This document shows positions 41,090 through 52,665 of a stretch of 64,000 nucleotides of DNA, piece by piece. The notes under the pieces are model-generated. The model saw only the letters and a program-made list of their open reading frames with translations. It was not told the origin of the DNA and ran no database searches. This DNA is from Morella rubra (lineage: Eukaryota > Streptophyta > Magnoliopsida > Fagales > Myricaceae), in contig CM025850.1 of assembly GCA_003952965.2 (NCBI GenBank), positions 31,961,914-32,025,913 of the forward strand. The letters run 5' to 3'. Each line of letters opens with the position of its first letter. Within the stretch, counting starts at the first letter, position 1. A program made the translations under genes and the position numbers.

Positions 41090-42384
41090 ACACATATGAG
41101 ACTGATTATGTGTTCAAAATGTTTCAATAAAAGTGCTATCTTTTGCCTATCGAACATAAAGATACATTCCCTCTATGCCAGTAGGCCAATATCATTCAAT
41201 AGCGCAATCATGAACCACGTTCATGAATCACAACACTCAGTCCCCACCACCGCGTAAGAAATTAGGAACATGTCGTCGATCTCGTCCTTACCCATCGCGC
41301 ATAACAAGTCACCCTTAAATTGACCTTCTAGATGACAGTCGTCCATGGAAATAATAGGCCGACACCCCTCCAACACTCCATGTTTGTAGAAGTACAAACA
41401 TACTTACATTCGTAGAAAATAGTTCTCATTCTTGTCAAATTTTACAATTATACTTAGATTTTCTTTTTATAACGCCTCCGCGTAATGTTTAATATGCTTG
41501 TACTGCTCGGCACACTTCCCATCTCATTTACAGTGCTTTCCTCTTACCACGGCAACAATGCTAAGCCGGGACTTCTGCATTAATCCTATAAAATTTGGGA
41601 TTTAAGAGCCAAATAGGGCACTGACGGTTGTCTTGGAATATTGGCATGTACCGATGTGTAATGTAGTCAGTGTCCAACTGCTTGTTCCAATAGTGGTTTC
41701 CACAATGATGTCACGGCAACCATGTTTTGAGCAGGATCGCATCCCGACTACGTGTCTCCCCAACAAAACCCAAAAGCCACACTTTTGCGAGCATATTGCT
41801 TGAATACATTTGGGATCGTTGATCTTATACTTGAACTCAAACCCCTTCTAGACGGCGTAATACTTCAACACTTTCTTGAAAACCTTCGTATCCTTGAAAA
41901 TCATGCCCGCGCTGAGTTAGATGTCCCCTTTTAGATCATGCTCCTCATTGATTTTTTATGTATTGCCGCCTGTGAAGTGCAGTATTAGAGTCAGGCCATC
42001 TATGCTCACCAAATCAGATGAGTCCACATATGCTGAATCCTCATCGTCACCATCATTGGTCTCACTATTTGAAGTAGTGCCAAGGAATATTCTAAACCAA
42101 TCAACTCTTTCATTCGGCCCAGTCTAATTCCCTACATATTTTGGGTCCTCATCAGACCATACATCTTAACCCTCATCTTCCGTCTCAGTAAAGTCACTAA
42201 GTTTGCCCCCTCCCCCCTCACCTACATTGCCCTCCTCACGCACATCGGCCTCTCCCTCCTCATCCACATTGCCCACCCCATGTACATTGGCCACATTGGC
42301 TTCCTCACCTACATCAACCTCTCCTTCCACATTACCCTCCCTCACATCAGCCACATTGGCTTCCTCCTCCACATTACCTTCACA
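41090..42384 (-). pseudogene. Inserted MULE transposase fragment, 1295 bp
   Basis: On the - strand it reads an acidic N-terminal linker with repeated [13 protein letters not shown] units and [10 protein letters not shown], the DNA-binding domain (VFKKVLKYYAV..KGFEFKYKINDPK), linker text ending AEQYKHIKHYAEAL, and the MULE domain start (GCRPIISMDDCHLEGQFKGD, DEIDDMFLISYAVVGTE). Several stops and frame changes occur. It has no MULE TIRs and stops in the middle of the catalytic domain. It lies inside the copia gag between two copies of a 33-bp repeat, so it arrived as a piece of DNA and not as a transposing element. Confidence 0.85.
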
Positions 42385-42417
42385 CATCGTGGTGGCATGT
42401 CCATTGACTTCTTGTGT
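42385..42417. repeat. 33-bp direct repeat, right copy
   Basis: Perfect copy of 41057-41089. Confidence 0.95.
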
Positions 42418-42839
42418 GATCAGTGCATCTTGGGCTCTAGCTTCTTCCTCTACATGGATGCGAGTGATTAAAGCCTCCAAGGATATCTCCTTCTGCTTGT
42501 GGTGCATAGACTTTTGGAATTCTCTCCACTATGGTGGTAGCTTGTCTATGATTCCAGCCAGAATAAGATTGTCTCCAATTTTAATGCCTTGAGATCTAAC
42601 CTCTCCAATGATCATTTGATAGTCTTGTGCTTGCTTTGCAACAGATTTTCCATCCACCATTTGAAAACAATCAACTAGCTACATATTTCTTAGTAACAGC
42701 TTCTTTGGTATCATATTTGTTTTGTAAAGCTTTCCATATTTTCTTGACAGAGCTGTAAGGAGCCATAAAAATTGTCCGCAACTCAATTCAAAAGATAACA
42801 CCAACATTTATACTCATCTTTACCATATTTTTTTTACCT

Positions 42840-42847
42840 TTTCTTGG
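42840..42847. repeat. 8-bp target duplication of the hAT-type MITE (left)
   Basis: TTTCTTGG, identical to 43416-43423. Confidence 0.88.
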
Positions 42848-43415
42848 TAGGGGTAGGCAAAAATTCCAGCCAAAATTGAAACTTTCGGTTTCCGACACAT
42901 ACCAAAAATGGAACCATAAGCCATTTTTGGCAATTTTCGATTCCCTTTTTTTTTAATATGGCTCAAAACGTTGTAATTTTCTTTTAAATTTTTTATGAAT
43001 GTTTATTTTATTTTAGATAGGGCTCAAAACATTGTAATTTTAAAATAAGCTCAAAACGTTTTTTTGATGCCCATAATTTTAGAACATTGAAATCTTAGTT
43101 TAGATTTTAGATGACTTTTTATTTTACATTTTATTTATTACTAATTTATGATGTACAATAGAAAAATCTATCCAAAATTCTGGCCCCAAAATGTCTAAAA
43201 AGCATTTTGGGCTCACTAGGGCCCAAAAATACTTGACCAAAAAATCCCACATATTGAAACCGAAATTTTCAATTTCTGATTTCGAAAATTTTGGTTTTGT
43301 TCTGATTTCATTATAGTATTTTCGGGAATGAAACTGAAACCAAATATTAGATTCTAATGAGTACCGGAAGTGGAATGTCTCATTCCGGTTCCATCTGTTC
43401 TAGGACCTACTCTTA
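42848..43415. mobile_element. hAT-type MITE, 568 bp
   Basis: Starts TAGGGGTAGGCAAAAATTCC, a classic plant hAT-MITE opening, and ends in a partly matching inverse (the right end reads TAAGAGTAGG in reverse complement). A perfect 8-bp duplication flanks it. Internal sequence is AT-rich, with 'gaaattttc.gttt' words and no coding region. The copia gag is continuous when it is removed. Confidence 0.85.
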
Positions 43416-43639
43416 TTTCTTGGAGAGCTCAAACCTCTTCATCGGTCATTCTGTCTAGGGGGACCTTGTTTGAATTCTTTGCCGTAAGGACATTTGAGAC
43501 ATTGAGAAGACTTAGATAGAAAAGTATTTTTTCTTTCCATCTCTTGAAAAGGGCTCCCCTTGAAGTGGAAGGGCTTGTTGAGATCTCCGACGTTGTTAAC
43601 ATGTTTCTCTAGTATTGCCTCCATTGAATCTCCTTAAAA

Positions 43640-45399
43640 TTGTTAGAGGTAATTGACAAAATTACAATAAAAAGAAAAATTTAGAACAAAATAACGTCAG
43701 ATTTAATCTCGCTCTCTTTAAGGAGATTCAAGCCTTTTGCAGTTGGCAAAGCCTGAAACACCGGTGTAGCAGATTTTCTTTATGATTTGTCTCCTCCAAG
43801 ATACAATAGCCCAATTTGTTCGTTGTATAACTCGAACTTTACTCTGCACAAGTGGATGAGCTCAAAGTTCCACCACAAGAACACATTTCTCTGCCAAGTT
43901 CTTTCTCAAAAGAAATTTGAAATTGACATTTCTTTATATTTCACCTTGTGGTAAAAATGATTATTTAGAAAGCTCTAAAGATTAATAAATAAAATAATCA
44001 ATTTATTACTAGCTATAACGACACAACAAGAAATTGTTAACTATTCAAATTTCCCACCTGTTACAAGGTGCAACATTAACTATTCAACTAATGAACAATT
44101 AATCTTCCTATCGTTACATCTCCCCATTAGGTGTTACCTTTAACTATTCAATGAATAATTAATAAAATATTAAAATGCACCAACACAAATGCAACATGTC
44201 ATGACTAATAATGCTCCAATGCCCCCAACTTTTGAGACTAGAGTTCTCGCCTGTAAATCAAATCTAAATGAAAATGACAAAGGCTTTTAAAACGTGCATT
44301 GAGGGTCTTCAGGTAGTTTGTTTCCTTTCTTCGCATTTCATGGAGACAAAACTGTCTTTTAAAGTGGGTTGAGGGTCATGTGTAATGCACATGAGGACAA
44401 AATTGACGCTTCAAATCTATTGGAGAGTGAGTTGCAATGAGTGATAATTTAAAAGGATAATTGAGAAAATGATGATAGCTATAGAGATTATTGGAACTTA
44501 CCCTATTCATGTGTAACACACGTGGAAAGATTCCGTTCAAATTGATACCCCCAATCGGTTGTGGTATGTAACCGCAACAAGGACAGAATTTAAGAGTTGC
44601 AACGGATGATAGCAAGGGAGTAATTAAGAAAGAGTGATAGTTTGTAAAAAATTATTGTAATTTGCTATTCCATTTTTTTTTTCTAAGCGGTTTAGATACT
44701 ATAGGCTGTCGAATTTGGTTTCCAGAATCACTAGGCGCCAAATGCACACGAATTCGACGGAAACGACGCCGTTCAGAAAAACTCAACCATTTCCAATTTC
44801 CTCTTTTCGGTCTTGGACGCAAACAGCAAATTAAGACAAATAAATAACCGCAAAAAGGTATAAACGGAAAAACAATCGCGCACAAAAAATCTCGAATACC
44901 TGAGACTATATATCCTTCAACGTGCACACAGGCCCGCGTTATCAGCGGAAGAGTTTAATACACTGGAGATGGGGTGGACAATAGTTGCTGCGACCAAAGT
45001 CTGCTTCTGAACCAAAAGCCAAGGAAAAGTGGACAACAATATGCATGCTAAGGTCACTGCATCTAATATCACATTTTTTACTCTGATCAAAGCAAAGCTA
45101 GAAAGCATGTTTGGTGTTTAAATATGCTCTCCTTTTACCATGATGATCCAACAGGTTATAGCTCTCCGATCAGGACACTCTCGTTTTAGCGAGCAAAATG
45201 AACTGACTTCAGTATGAAAATTAGAAACATTTATATTGCACATTTTTGCCAAAATTTTAGCCAATTGCAACCTCAATTGGCAATGTATAACTTAATAGTA
45301 GTTCATTACAAAATTGGGCAAATTAACTGACCTTCTAACCACATATGACAGGAAAATCAGTCTGCAACAAATACAAGCCATGCAAATTTCAGGGGCATT
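43640..45399. other. Intergenic region between the copia relic and the Pescadillo exons
   Basis: 43640-44300 may include the decayed 5' LTR or leader of the copia element, but I could not define ends. 44660-45120 has an 'aaacgacgccgtt' word near 44762, often seen close to plant genes, but no gene is readable. 45120-45399 is 3' flank or UTR of Pescadillo. Confidence 0.4.
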
Positions 45400-46571
45400 T
45401 CAACTCTCCACCGATTTCTGATCTTCTGCAATTTTTCTCTTCCGTTCCTTGAGAAGATCAACATGAGACTGCTTCCGTTTTTTGCCAATCTAAGAGGACA
45501 AATAAAAAAAAAAGATATTAGTCTCCACAGAAAAAATCGTTATCAAACTCGAGCCATAGTACTTATTATAGAGCATATGAAAAACTTCAAAGGTAAAATG
45601 GAATTTGACAACTAAATAAAATCCATAATGATCAATCAAGCCAAAAATTATAAACCGTGGACGCCTTTGTCAGACCAATCTATGACTTCTCAGTAAATCC
45701 AAGAAAGTAGACTTCATGCAACGTGCATTAGACCACATGGAAAACAAATTCACTATGCAAACTGCTGTTAGCCTATTATGAAAATCGCCAAAGGCAACCT
45801 GACTCCATAATCATTTGACCACACCTTTCTTTCATGACAAAACAACAAAAACCACAGCCATTAAAGTTACCTCCATGGCTTCATAAAGCTTCCTCTTATT
45901 CCGTGACATCACAACCTTCGACATGTTTGCATGATCCTGGACAATTCGTTGGATATCTGGATCGGATGCTTCCCTAGCCTCCATCTCTTTAGAAGTGCTC
46001 TGCTTATTGTCTGCAGTAGTTGTACCAATAACTTCCATTTTCAATTCATCAAGATACTGGTTCTGCTCAAGAATCATCTGCAACCATGTCAAATTTGCTG
46101 AAGTCAGAAGGGACAAAACTATGAACATCCGAATGAAAATGAAGCAAAATCAAATAGTATCAGATTCCTTGTAAAACACAGTCCTGTGTATGTTTGTACT
46201 ATGGCTGTTCATGGGACCCCGCTACCGGTACTGTTACCACTAGCGGGATTGCAGCACCCGGCCCATACCGGTATTGCCATAACCACCACCACTACTGGAC
46301 TTGCACAGCCCTAGTTTGTAACACACTTCAATCAGTCAAAAGAATGCCTACCTTGCGCTTTCTCTCAGCAGCTTCATTAGCTTCTGCCCTATCAATAATA
46401 CCTTCAACCAGTAATTTCAGAGGATCTTCCAAATCTTCCTTTCCAATGCCAGGTAATGGAAGGACTACATTTCTAGCAGCAGACTGCAACCGCTTTATGG
46501 TCTCTGCATACTCTGGAACATACCCTTCCGCATCATTATCAACAAAAGGTGACAAGTGTGGTGGAGGAACC
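45400..46571 (-). pseudogene. PES: Pescadillo homolog, last three exons only
   Basis: Exons on the - strand: 46571-46352, 46077-45871 and 45489-45400, with consensus GT-AG borders and matching phases, giving about 171 residues. The text [20 protein letters not shown] and [19 protein letters not shown] is the region just after the BRCT domain of plant Pescadillo. The end SRNKRKLYEAMEIGKKRKQS and DLLKERKRKIAE is its basic tail. Pescadillo is a nucleolar factor of the PeBoW complex (with BOP1 and WDR12) needed for 60S ribosome biogenesis. The N-terminal domain and BRCT exons are not in the window: upstream lie LINE sequence and a second partial copy. These exons are either a gene fragment or the end of a gene separated by insertions or misassembly. 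Exonic sequence itself is undamaged. Confidence 0.85.
46200..46313. mobile_element. Small hAT-like MITE in a Pescadillo intron
   Basis: 114 bp with inverted ends ('tatggctgttca' and 'tgcacagccct') and flanks GTTTGTAC / GTTTGTAA that match at 7 of 8 positions, the hAT target size. Duplicated with its surroundings at 48551-48659. Confidence 0.6.
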
Positions 46572-46654
46572 CTGTTGACAGGTATCAATAAGTCATGCTT
46601 ATTAAAGTAACAGGGAACACTATCAATCTTTAACAACATAAATGATTCATGCAG

Positions 46655-48131
46655 TTATACTTTCTTTTTTGATAAATAACCAATCTTATTAGAGAAAGTG
46701 AAAACAGTACAAGGCTCTATACCGAAAACGCTCAATCTAAACAAGCGACAAAACTAAGAAAATCAACAAAATCAACAAAAGGGCAGCCAAGCACCATTAA
46801 CCCAACAAAAAAGAGAAAGAAACACAAATCCTTGCAACTTTCCAAGGTACTATTCCGCTCCCCAAAGACACCACCATATGCAAGAAGGAATCATTCTCAA
46901 ATAGCTTGGGCAATCGGATTCAAGAACTTCCTATTCCAACTCCACAACACTCCCTCCACCTTCTCAGGCATCACCCAAGGAAAATTCAAAACACCAAGCA
47001 CATGGGTCCAGAGCCCCCGCACGAAAGGGCAATGGAGAAGCACATGGTCAACCGACCATCACGCGACAAAGATAGCACCAATCAGCAATGTTACCCTTAT
47101 TATCAGTAGTAAGATTTTCCCATGAGAAGCCTCCCATACAAAGAAAGAAATTCTCAAAGGGCATTTGGACTTCCAAACACCTTTCCAAGGGAGAGACGGG
47201 TTGGATCTACAAGCAACCAGATGTACATAGACTTTACCGAAAACAAGCCATTTTTAGAACCCGTCCAAATCATCTTATCCTCCCCCCCTCTCCTAAGTAC
47301 CGACACATACAAGAGAGAATAGAACACAAAGAACTCCTCCACTTCCCAATCATTAGCAGCTCTAACAAAAGAGACATTCCACACTACAAAACCATCATTC
47401 CCCACCATGCTCTCTGCCACTGAAGCCTCCTTATATCTAGCCAAGGAAAAAACCACCGGAAAAGCTAAAGACAAAGACTTATCACCACACCAAACATCCT
47501 GCCAAAAGCTAATCCTAACACCACTCCCCACCACAAACCTAATATGCTTACTGAACACATCCCACCCTTTAGAAATAAATCTCCAAAGACTAACTCCATA
47601 AGGCCCCCGAATAGAATGAGATCTCCAATCGCTCGTAACTCCCATATTTCGCAGCAATAACAAGCCTCCAAAGTCTATCTCTCTCATGAGCAAAGCGCCA
47701 CAACCACTTATCAACAGCACCCTATTAAATATAGAAAACCTCTGGAGCCCCAAGCCCCCATTACTAAAAGGAGAACATACCCTCTCCCACCTCACAAGAT
47801 GGAATTTATGCACATTTTCAGCGCTGCCCCATAGGAAGTCCCTCTAAAGCTTCTCCAACCTATCAGCCACCACCACCGAGAGTGGAAACAACGAAAGGAA
47901 ATATGTCGGAAGGCACGAAAGGGTAGACTTGATGAGAGTAAGCCTTCCGCCCTTAGAAAGATATATCCTCTTCCAACCAGCCAACCGCAATAATCTCACA
48001 ATATGAACACACTTAAAACTAGCCAACGGAAACCCAAATATGATAGGTAACGAAGACACACACTCCAAATATTGAACATTATCAACTAAATCGGACTTCG
48101 ACAAATTAAACGAAGCCGAAATCAATTCCAA
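46655..48131 (-). mobile_element. LINE 3' fragment (copy A)
   Basis: On the - strand it reads the end of an L1-type reverse transcriptase ([20 protein letters not shown] and [15 protein letters not shown]), the following GGLGLQRFSIFN...WRFISKG...ISFWQDVWCGD linker and part of the zf-RVT domain, ending in an A-rich tail (T-rich on + at 46659-46667). It is a near-copy of the corresponding part of the LINE at 49013-54660, with extra small deletions (for example near 46845 and 47050). Confidence 0.85.
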
Positions 48132-48325
48132 ACATCAACACACATCTACTAATTCTTGCTACAATGGCTGATGGGACCCCGCCATATGCATAAGTTAAGG
48201 AACTCATCGGGATTACTCTGGCAATCGATCATACCGGAATCTTTCCATAACCATCCAATCCACAACACTGGACTTCCTCAGCACCTTAGCTCAGTAACAC
48301 ACCAAGGAAAATTCAGTCAACACCA

Positions 48326-48917
48326 TAGCCTCCATCTCTTTAGAAGTGCTCTGCTTATTGTCTGCAGTAGTTGTACCAATAACTTCCATTTTCAATTCAT
48401 CAAGATACTGGTTCTGCTCAAGAATCATCTGCAACCATGTCAAATTTGCTGAAGTCAGAAGGGACAAAACTATGAACATCCGAATGAAAATGAAGCAAAA
48501 TCAAATAGTATCAGATTCCTTGTAAAACACAGTCCTGTGTATGTTTGTACTATGGCTGTTCATGGGACCCCGCTACCGGTACTGTTACCACTAGCGGGAT
48601 TGCAGCACCCGGCCCATACCGGTATTGCCATAACCAACTACTGGACTTGCACAGCCCTAGTTTGTAACACACTTCAATCAGTCAAAAGAATGCCTACCTT
48701 GCGCTTTCTCTCAGCAGCTTCATTAGCTTCTGCCCTATCAATAATACCTTCAACCAGTAATTTCAGAGGATCTTCCAAATCTTCCTTTCCAATGCCAGGT
48801 AATGGAAGGACTACATTTCTAGCAGCAGACTGCAACCGCTTTATGGTCTCTGCATACTCTGGAACATACCCTTCCGCATCATTATCAACAAAAGGTGACA
48901 AGTGTGGTGGAGGAACC
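48326..48917 (-). pseudogene. PES: Pescadillo exon duplicate, truncated
   Basis: Second copy of the 220-bp exon (48917-48698), intact in sequence, and of the first about 100 bp of the next exon (48428 to about 48328). The exon then breaks off into unrelated sequence, and the final exon is missing. The copy includes the same intronic MITE. It cannot make the basic C-terminal tail. Confidence 0.85.
48551..48659. mobile_element. Duplicate of the small hAT-like MITE
   Basis: Same ends and flanks as 46200-46313, five bases shorter. Confidence 0.6.
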
Positions 48918-49086
48918 CTGTTGACAGGTATCAATAAGTCATGCATTCTTATTAAAGTAACAGGGAACACTATCAATCTTTAACAACATAAATGATTCAT
49001 GCAGTTATACTTTCTTTTTTGATAAATAACCAATCTTATTAGAGAAAGTGAAAACAGTACAAGGCTCTATACCGAAAACGCTCAAT

Positions 49087-52000
49087 CTAAACAAGCGACA
49101 AAACTAAGAAAATCAACAAAATCAACAAAAGGGCAGCCAAGCAACGCATTAACCCAACAAAAAAGAGAAAGAAACACAAATCCTTGCAACTTCTCCAAGC
49201 CACGAAACAATCATCAAAACATCTACTATTCCGCTCCCGCCAAAGACACCACCATATGCAAGAAGGAATCATTCTCCAAATAGCTTGGGCAATCGGATTC
49301 AAGAACTTCCTATTCCAACTCCACAACACTCCCTCCACCTTCTCAGGCATCACCCAAGGAAAATTCAAAACACCAAGCACATGGGTCCAGAGCCCCCGCG
49401 CGAAAGGGCAATGAAGAAGCACATGGTCAACCGATTTCCCATCACGCGACAAAGATAGCACCAATCAGCAATGTAGATACCTCTTCTCCGAAGATTATCC
49501 GTAGTAAGAATTTTCCCATGCAAAGCCTCCCACACAAAGAAAGAAACTCAAAGGGCATTTGGACCTCCAAACACCTTTCCAAGGGAGAGACAGGTTGGAT
49601 CTACAAGCAACCAGATGTACATAGACTTTACCGAAAACAAGCCATTTTTAGAACCCGTCCAAATCATCTTATCCTCCCCCCCTCTCCTAAGTACCGACCA
49701 TACAAGAGAGAATAGAACACGAAGAACTCCTCCATTCCCAATCATTAGCAGCTCTAACAAAAGAGACATTCCACACTACAAAACCATCATTCCCCACCAT
49801 GCTCTCTGCCACTGAAGCCTCCTTATATCTAGCCAAGGAAAAAACCACCGGAAAAGCTAAAGACAAAGACTTATCACCACACCAAACATCCTGCCAAAAG
49901 CTAATCCTAACACCACTCCCCACCACAAACCTAATATGCTTACTGAAACATCCCACCCTTTAGAAATAAATCTCCAAAGACTAACTCCATAAGGCCCCCG
50001 AATAGAATGAGATCTCCAATCCCCTCGTAACTCCCATATTTCCGCAATAACAAGCCTCCAAAGTCTATCCTCTCATGAGCAAACCGCCACAACCACTTAC
50101 TCAACAGCTATTAAAACCGAAAACCTCTGGAGCCCCAAACCCCCATTACTAAAAGGAGAACAAACCCTCTCCCATTCACAAGATGGAATTTATGCACATT
50201 TTCAGTGCTGCCCCATAAGAATCCCTCTGAAGCTTCTCCAACCTATAGCCACCACCACCGGAGAGTGGAAACAACGAAAGGAAATATGTCGGAAGGCACG
50301 AAAGGGTAGACTTGATGAGAGTAAGCCTTCCGCCCTTAGAAAGATACATCCTCTTCCAACCAGCCAACCGCCTCTCCATCCTTTCAATAATCCCATCCCA
50401 AATATGAACACACTTAAAACTAGCCCCCAACGGAAGCCCTAAATACGTCATAGGCAAAGCAGACACCCTACACCAAAGATAGCCAACTCCATCGCATTAG
50501 GAACCCTCCCAACAGGAATCACCTCGGACTTAGTCAAATTAACCTTCAATCCAGAAACAGCCTCAAAACATAGAAGCAGGCACGAAGACTATGAAATTGG
50601 CTCCATCTGCACCACACAAAAGTAAAGTATCATCCGCAAACAATAAATGTGAAACACATACCCCCCTCCCTCCGACCGAAGCCCTTGATTACACAATGCT
50701 CAACCAACTAGACATCATACGACAAGCTTCCATAACAATGACAAAAAAAGAGGAGAGAGAGGATCTCCCTGACGCAATCCGAGAGCTACTGAAAAACCCT
50801 TCCGGGAGAAGCCATTGACAAGACGGAAAACTTAACCGTCGAGATACAGAAAGATATCCACCTACACCATTTTTCACCGAAGCCACATCTTCTAAGAATA
50901 TACACAAAGAAACTTCCAATTCACATGGTCATAGCTTTCTGAATATCCAACTTGCAACATACCCGGCCCCAACCTCAACTGGAATCAATGCACTCATTAG
51001 CAATCAACACCGAATCCAAATCTGCCTACCCCTAACAAAAGCATTCTGAGAGGGAGAAATAATTTATCAACAAAAGACTTCAACCGGTTAGCCAACACCT
51101 TAGCAAGAATCTTATACACCCCCCACCAAACTAATGGGACGAAAATCTTTTAACTCAACTGCACCCGGCTTCTTTGGGATGAGAACAAGAAAGGAAGAAT
51201 TCAAACTGCGACAAATTTACCACAACGTGGCAAATTCATTAAACATTCAAAAACATCCAACTTAATAATCTCCCAACAAGATTGGATAGAAAGCCAAGGA
51301 AAACCCATCGGGCCCGGAGCCTTATCACCGTTAAGACTGTGGACCACCCTAGTCACCTCCTCCTTCATCAAAAGACGATCCAATCCGCTTCCTCACCCGA
51401 AATGGCGTCAAACTCCAACCCATCCACAGAAGGGCTCCATCAAAAGGCTCCTCATATAATGATGAATAAAAATCAACGATCGCCACAGAAATCCCTGGTG
51501 GATCCTCCACACTTCCCCGTCCACCTCCAAACGAGAAATCAAATTTGCCCTCCGATTAGAATTAGCCACCCGATGGAAGAACTTAGTACACCGATCCCCC
51601 TCCTTAAGCCAAAAGCCCTAGACTTCTGTCTCCAACTAGTCTCTTCCATCATGATCACATCATTAGCTCCCTAAACACCTCCAACCTCCTGACCCGACCC
51701 ACCTCATCAATAAAACCCCCCTCATCCCACCATCAAGAGTCGCAAGCTCATCCAAGAGCTTCGCCTTCCTAACACCAACATTTCCAAAAACATCCCGATT
51801 CCACACTTTCAGCTTTTGTTTCAACGCCTTTAGCTTCGAATGGAGCACAAAGCTAGGAGAACCCCTAAAATCGAAACCTTGCCACCATTCCTTAATCAAA
51901 TCCACAAACCCATCCACTTTAAGCCACATATTTTCAAAACGGAACGGCTTCTGCATACCCCATCTACCACTTTCTAACAGATCGGGAAATGGTCCGAAAA

Positions 52001-52665
52001 CATTCGGGCAACCTTTTTTGGACAAGATCGGGTACAAAGACTCCCAATCCGAACAAACAAGAAAACGATCAATCCTAGACCAAGACTGAGACGATCGGCC
52101 ATTTGACCAAGTGAACAAACCACCAGCCAACTCAAGATCCAAAAGCCCAAGTTCCGAAATAAACTCAGAAAACTCCACCATAGCATTCCTAAAACCCCTT
52201 CCCCCCACCCGCTCACTAGGAAAGCGAGACACATTAAAATCTCCCCCAATGCACCAAGGTAAGTTCCACCAACTCTGAACCCCCACCAACTCATCCCACA
52301 AAATGCTCCTACTACCATCATCATTTGGACCATAGACTCCTGAAAAAACCCATTGAACGCCATCCTCAACATTTCTAAAAATAATCGAAAGGGAGAACAA
52401 CCCAACACAAGACTCGACCAACTCCAAACGCGAGAATCCCAAAGACACAAAATACCACCTGACCCCCATCAGCAGGCAAACAACACCATCTAACATGTGG
52501 GCCCCCCCCACAACCTTCTCACCAAAGCCCGAGACACCTCAGTAACCTTAGTCTCCTGAAGACAAATTAAATCCCTTTTCCACCCCTTAACAAATTGCCA
52601 ATATTCATACATTTGGTTCTATCATTCAAACCCCTCACATTCCAACTAATAATTCTAGGCTTCAT
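49087..52665 (-). pseudogene. LINE ORF2: endonuclease, reverse transcriptase, zf-RVT
   Basis: Starts at the ATG at 52665 with PRIISWNVRGLND, the first block of AP-type endonucleases. IGGDFNVSRFPSER and SQSWSRIDRFLVCSDW follow (52511-51663). Reverse transcriptase text is broken between frames: GLRQGDPLSP-like at about 50740-50790, and active-site LLFADDTLLLCGADG at about 50600-50655. Intact reverse transcriptase end text follows ([20 protein letters not shown] and [13 protein letters not shown], 50466-50176). The C-terminal part has SVDHVLLHCPFARGLWTHVL and [14 protein letters not shown] (49464-49087), the zf-RVT domain. Multiple frame changes. Confidence 0.88.

Larger units (their letters stand above)
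38250..43624 (-). mobile_element. Ty1/copia retrotransposon, truncated and interrupted
   Basis: On the - strand, copia protein segments appear in the canonical order: gag (43624 to 42418), protease (about 41028-40700), integrase (40533-39908) and reverse transcriptase (about 39400-38250). It has no RNase H: the reverse transcriptase stops at 38250 where the MULE block begins. It contains three inserts: a MULE-type MITE, a MULE transposase fragment and a hAT-type MITE. No LTR or primer site was identified with confidence. Frame breaks are numerous, so it is an inactive relic. Confidence 0.85.
42418..43624 (-). pseudogene. copia gag (interrupted by a hAT-type MITE)
   Basis: It begins at the ATG at 43624: EKHVNNVGDLNKPFHFKG, then, in a shifted frame, KILFYLSLLNVSNVLTAKNS and VPLDRMTDEE. 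After the MITE (42848-43415) the text continues with [19 protein letters not shown], in-frame breaks, and [20 protein letters not shown] into [10 protein letters not shown]. This is the typical N-terminal gag of plant copia elements (UBN2-type). It packages element RNA when intact; here it carries stops. Confidence 0.85.
45976..48325. repeat. Duplicated block, copy A (Pescadillo exons plus LINE 3' end)
   Basis: Aligns with 48326 to about 50480 at high identity over the Pescadillo intron and exon and the LINE 3' part. Identity declines gradually from about 47980 and is only patchy at 48130-48325, where a scrambled-looking copy of the MITE at 46200-46313 can be recognised (matching words in the same order, with many differences). 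Confidence 0.85.
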
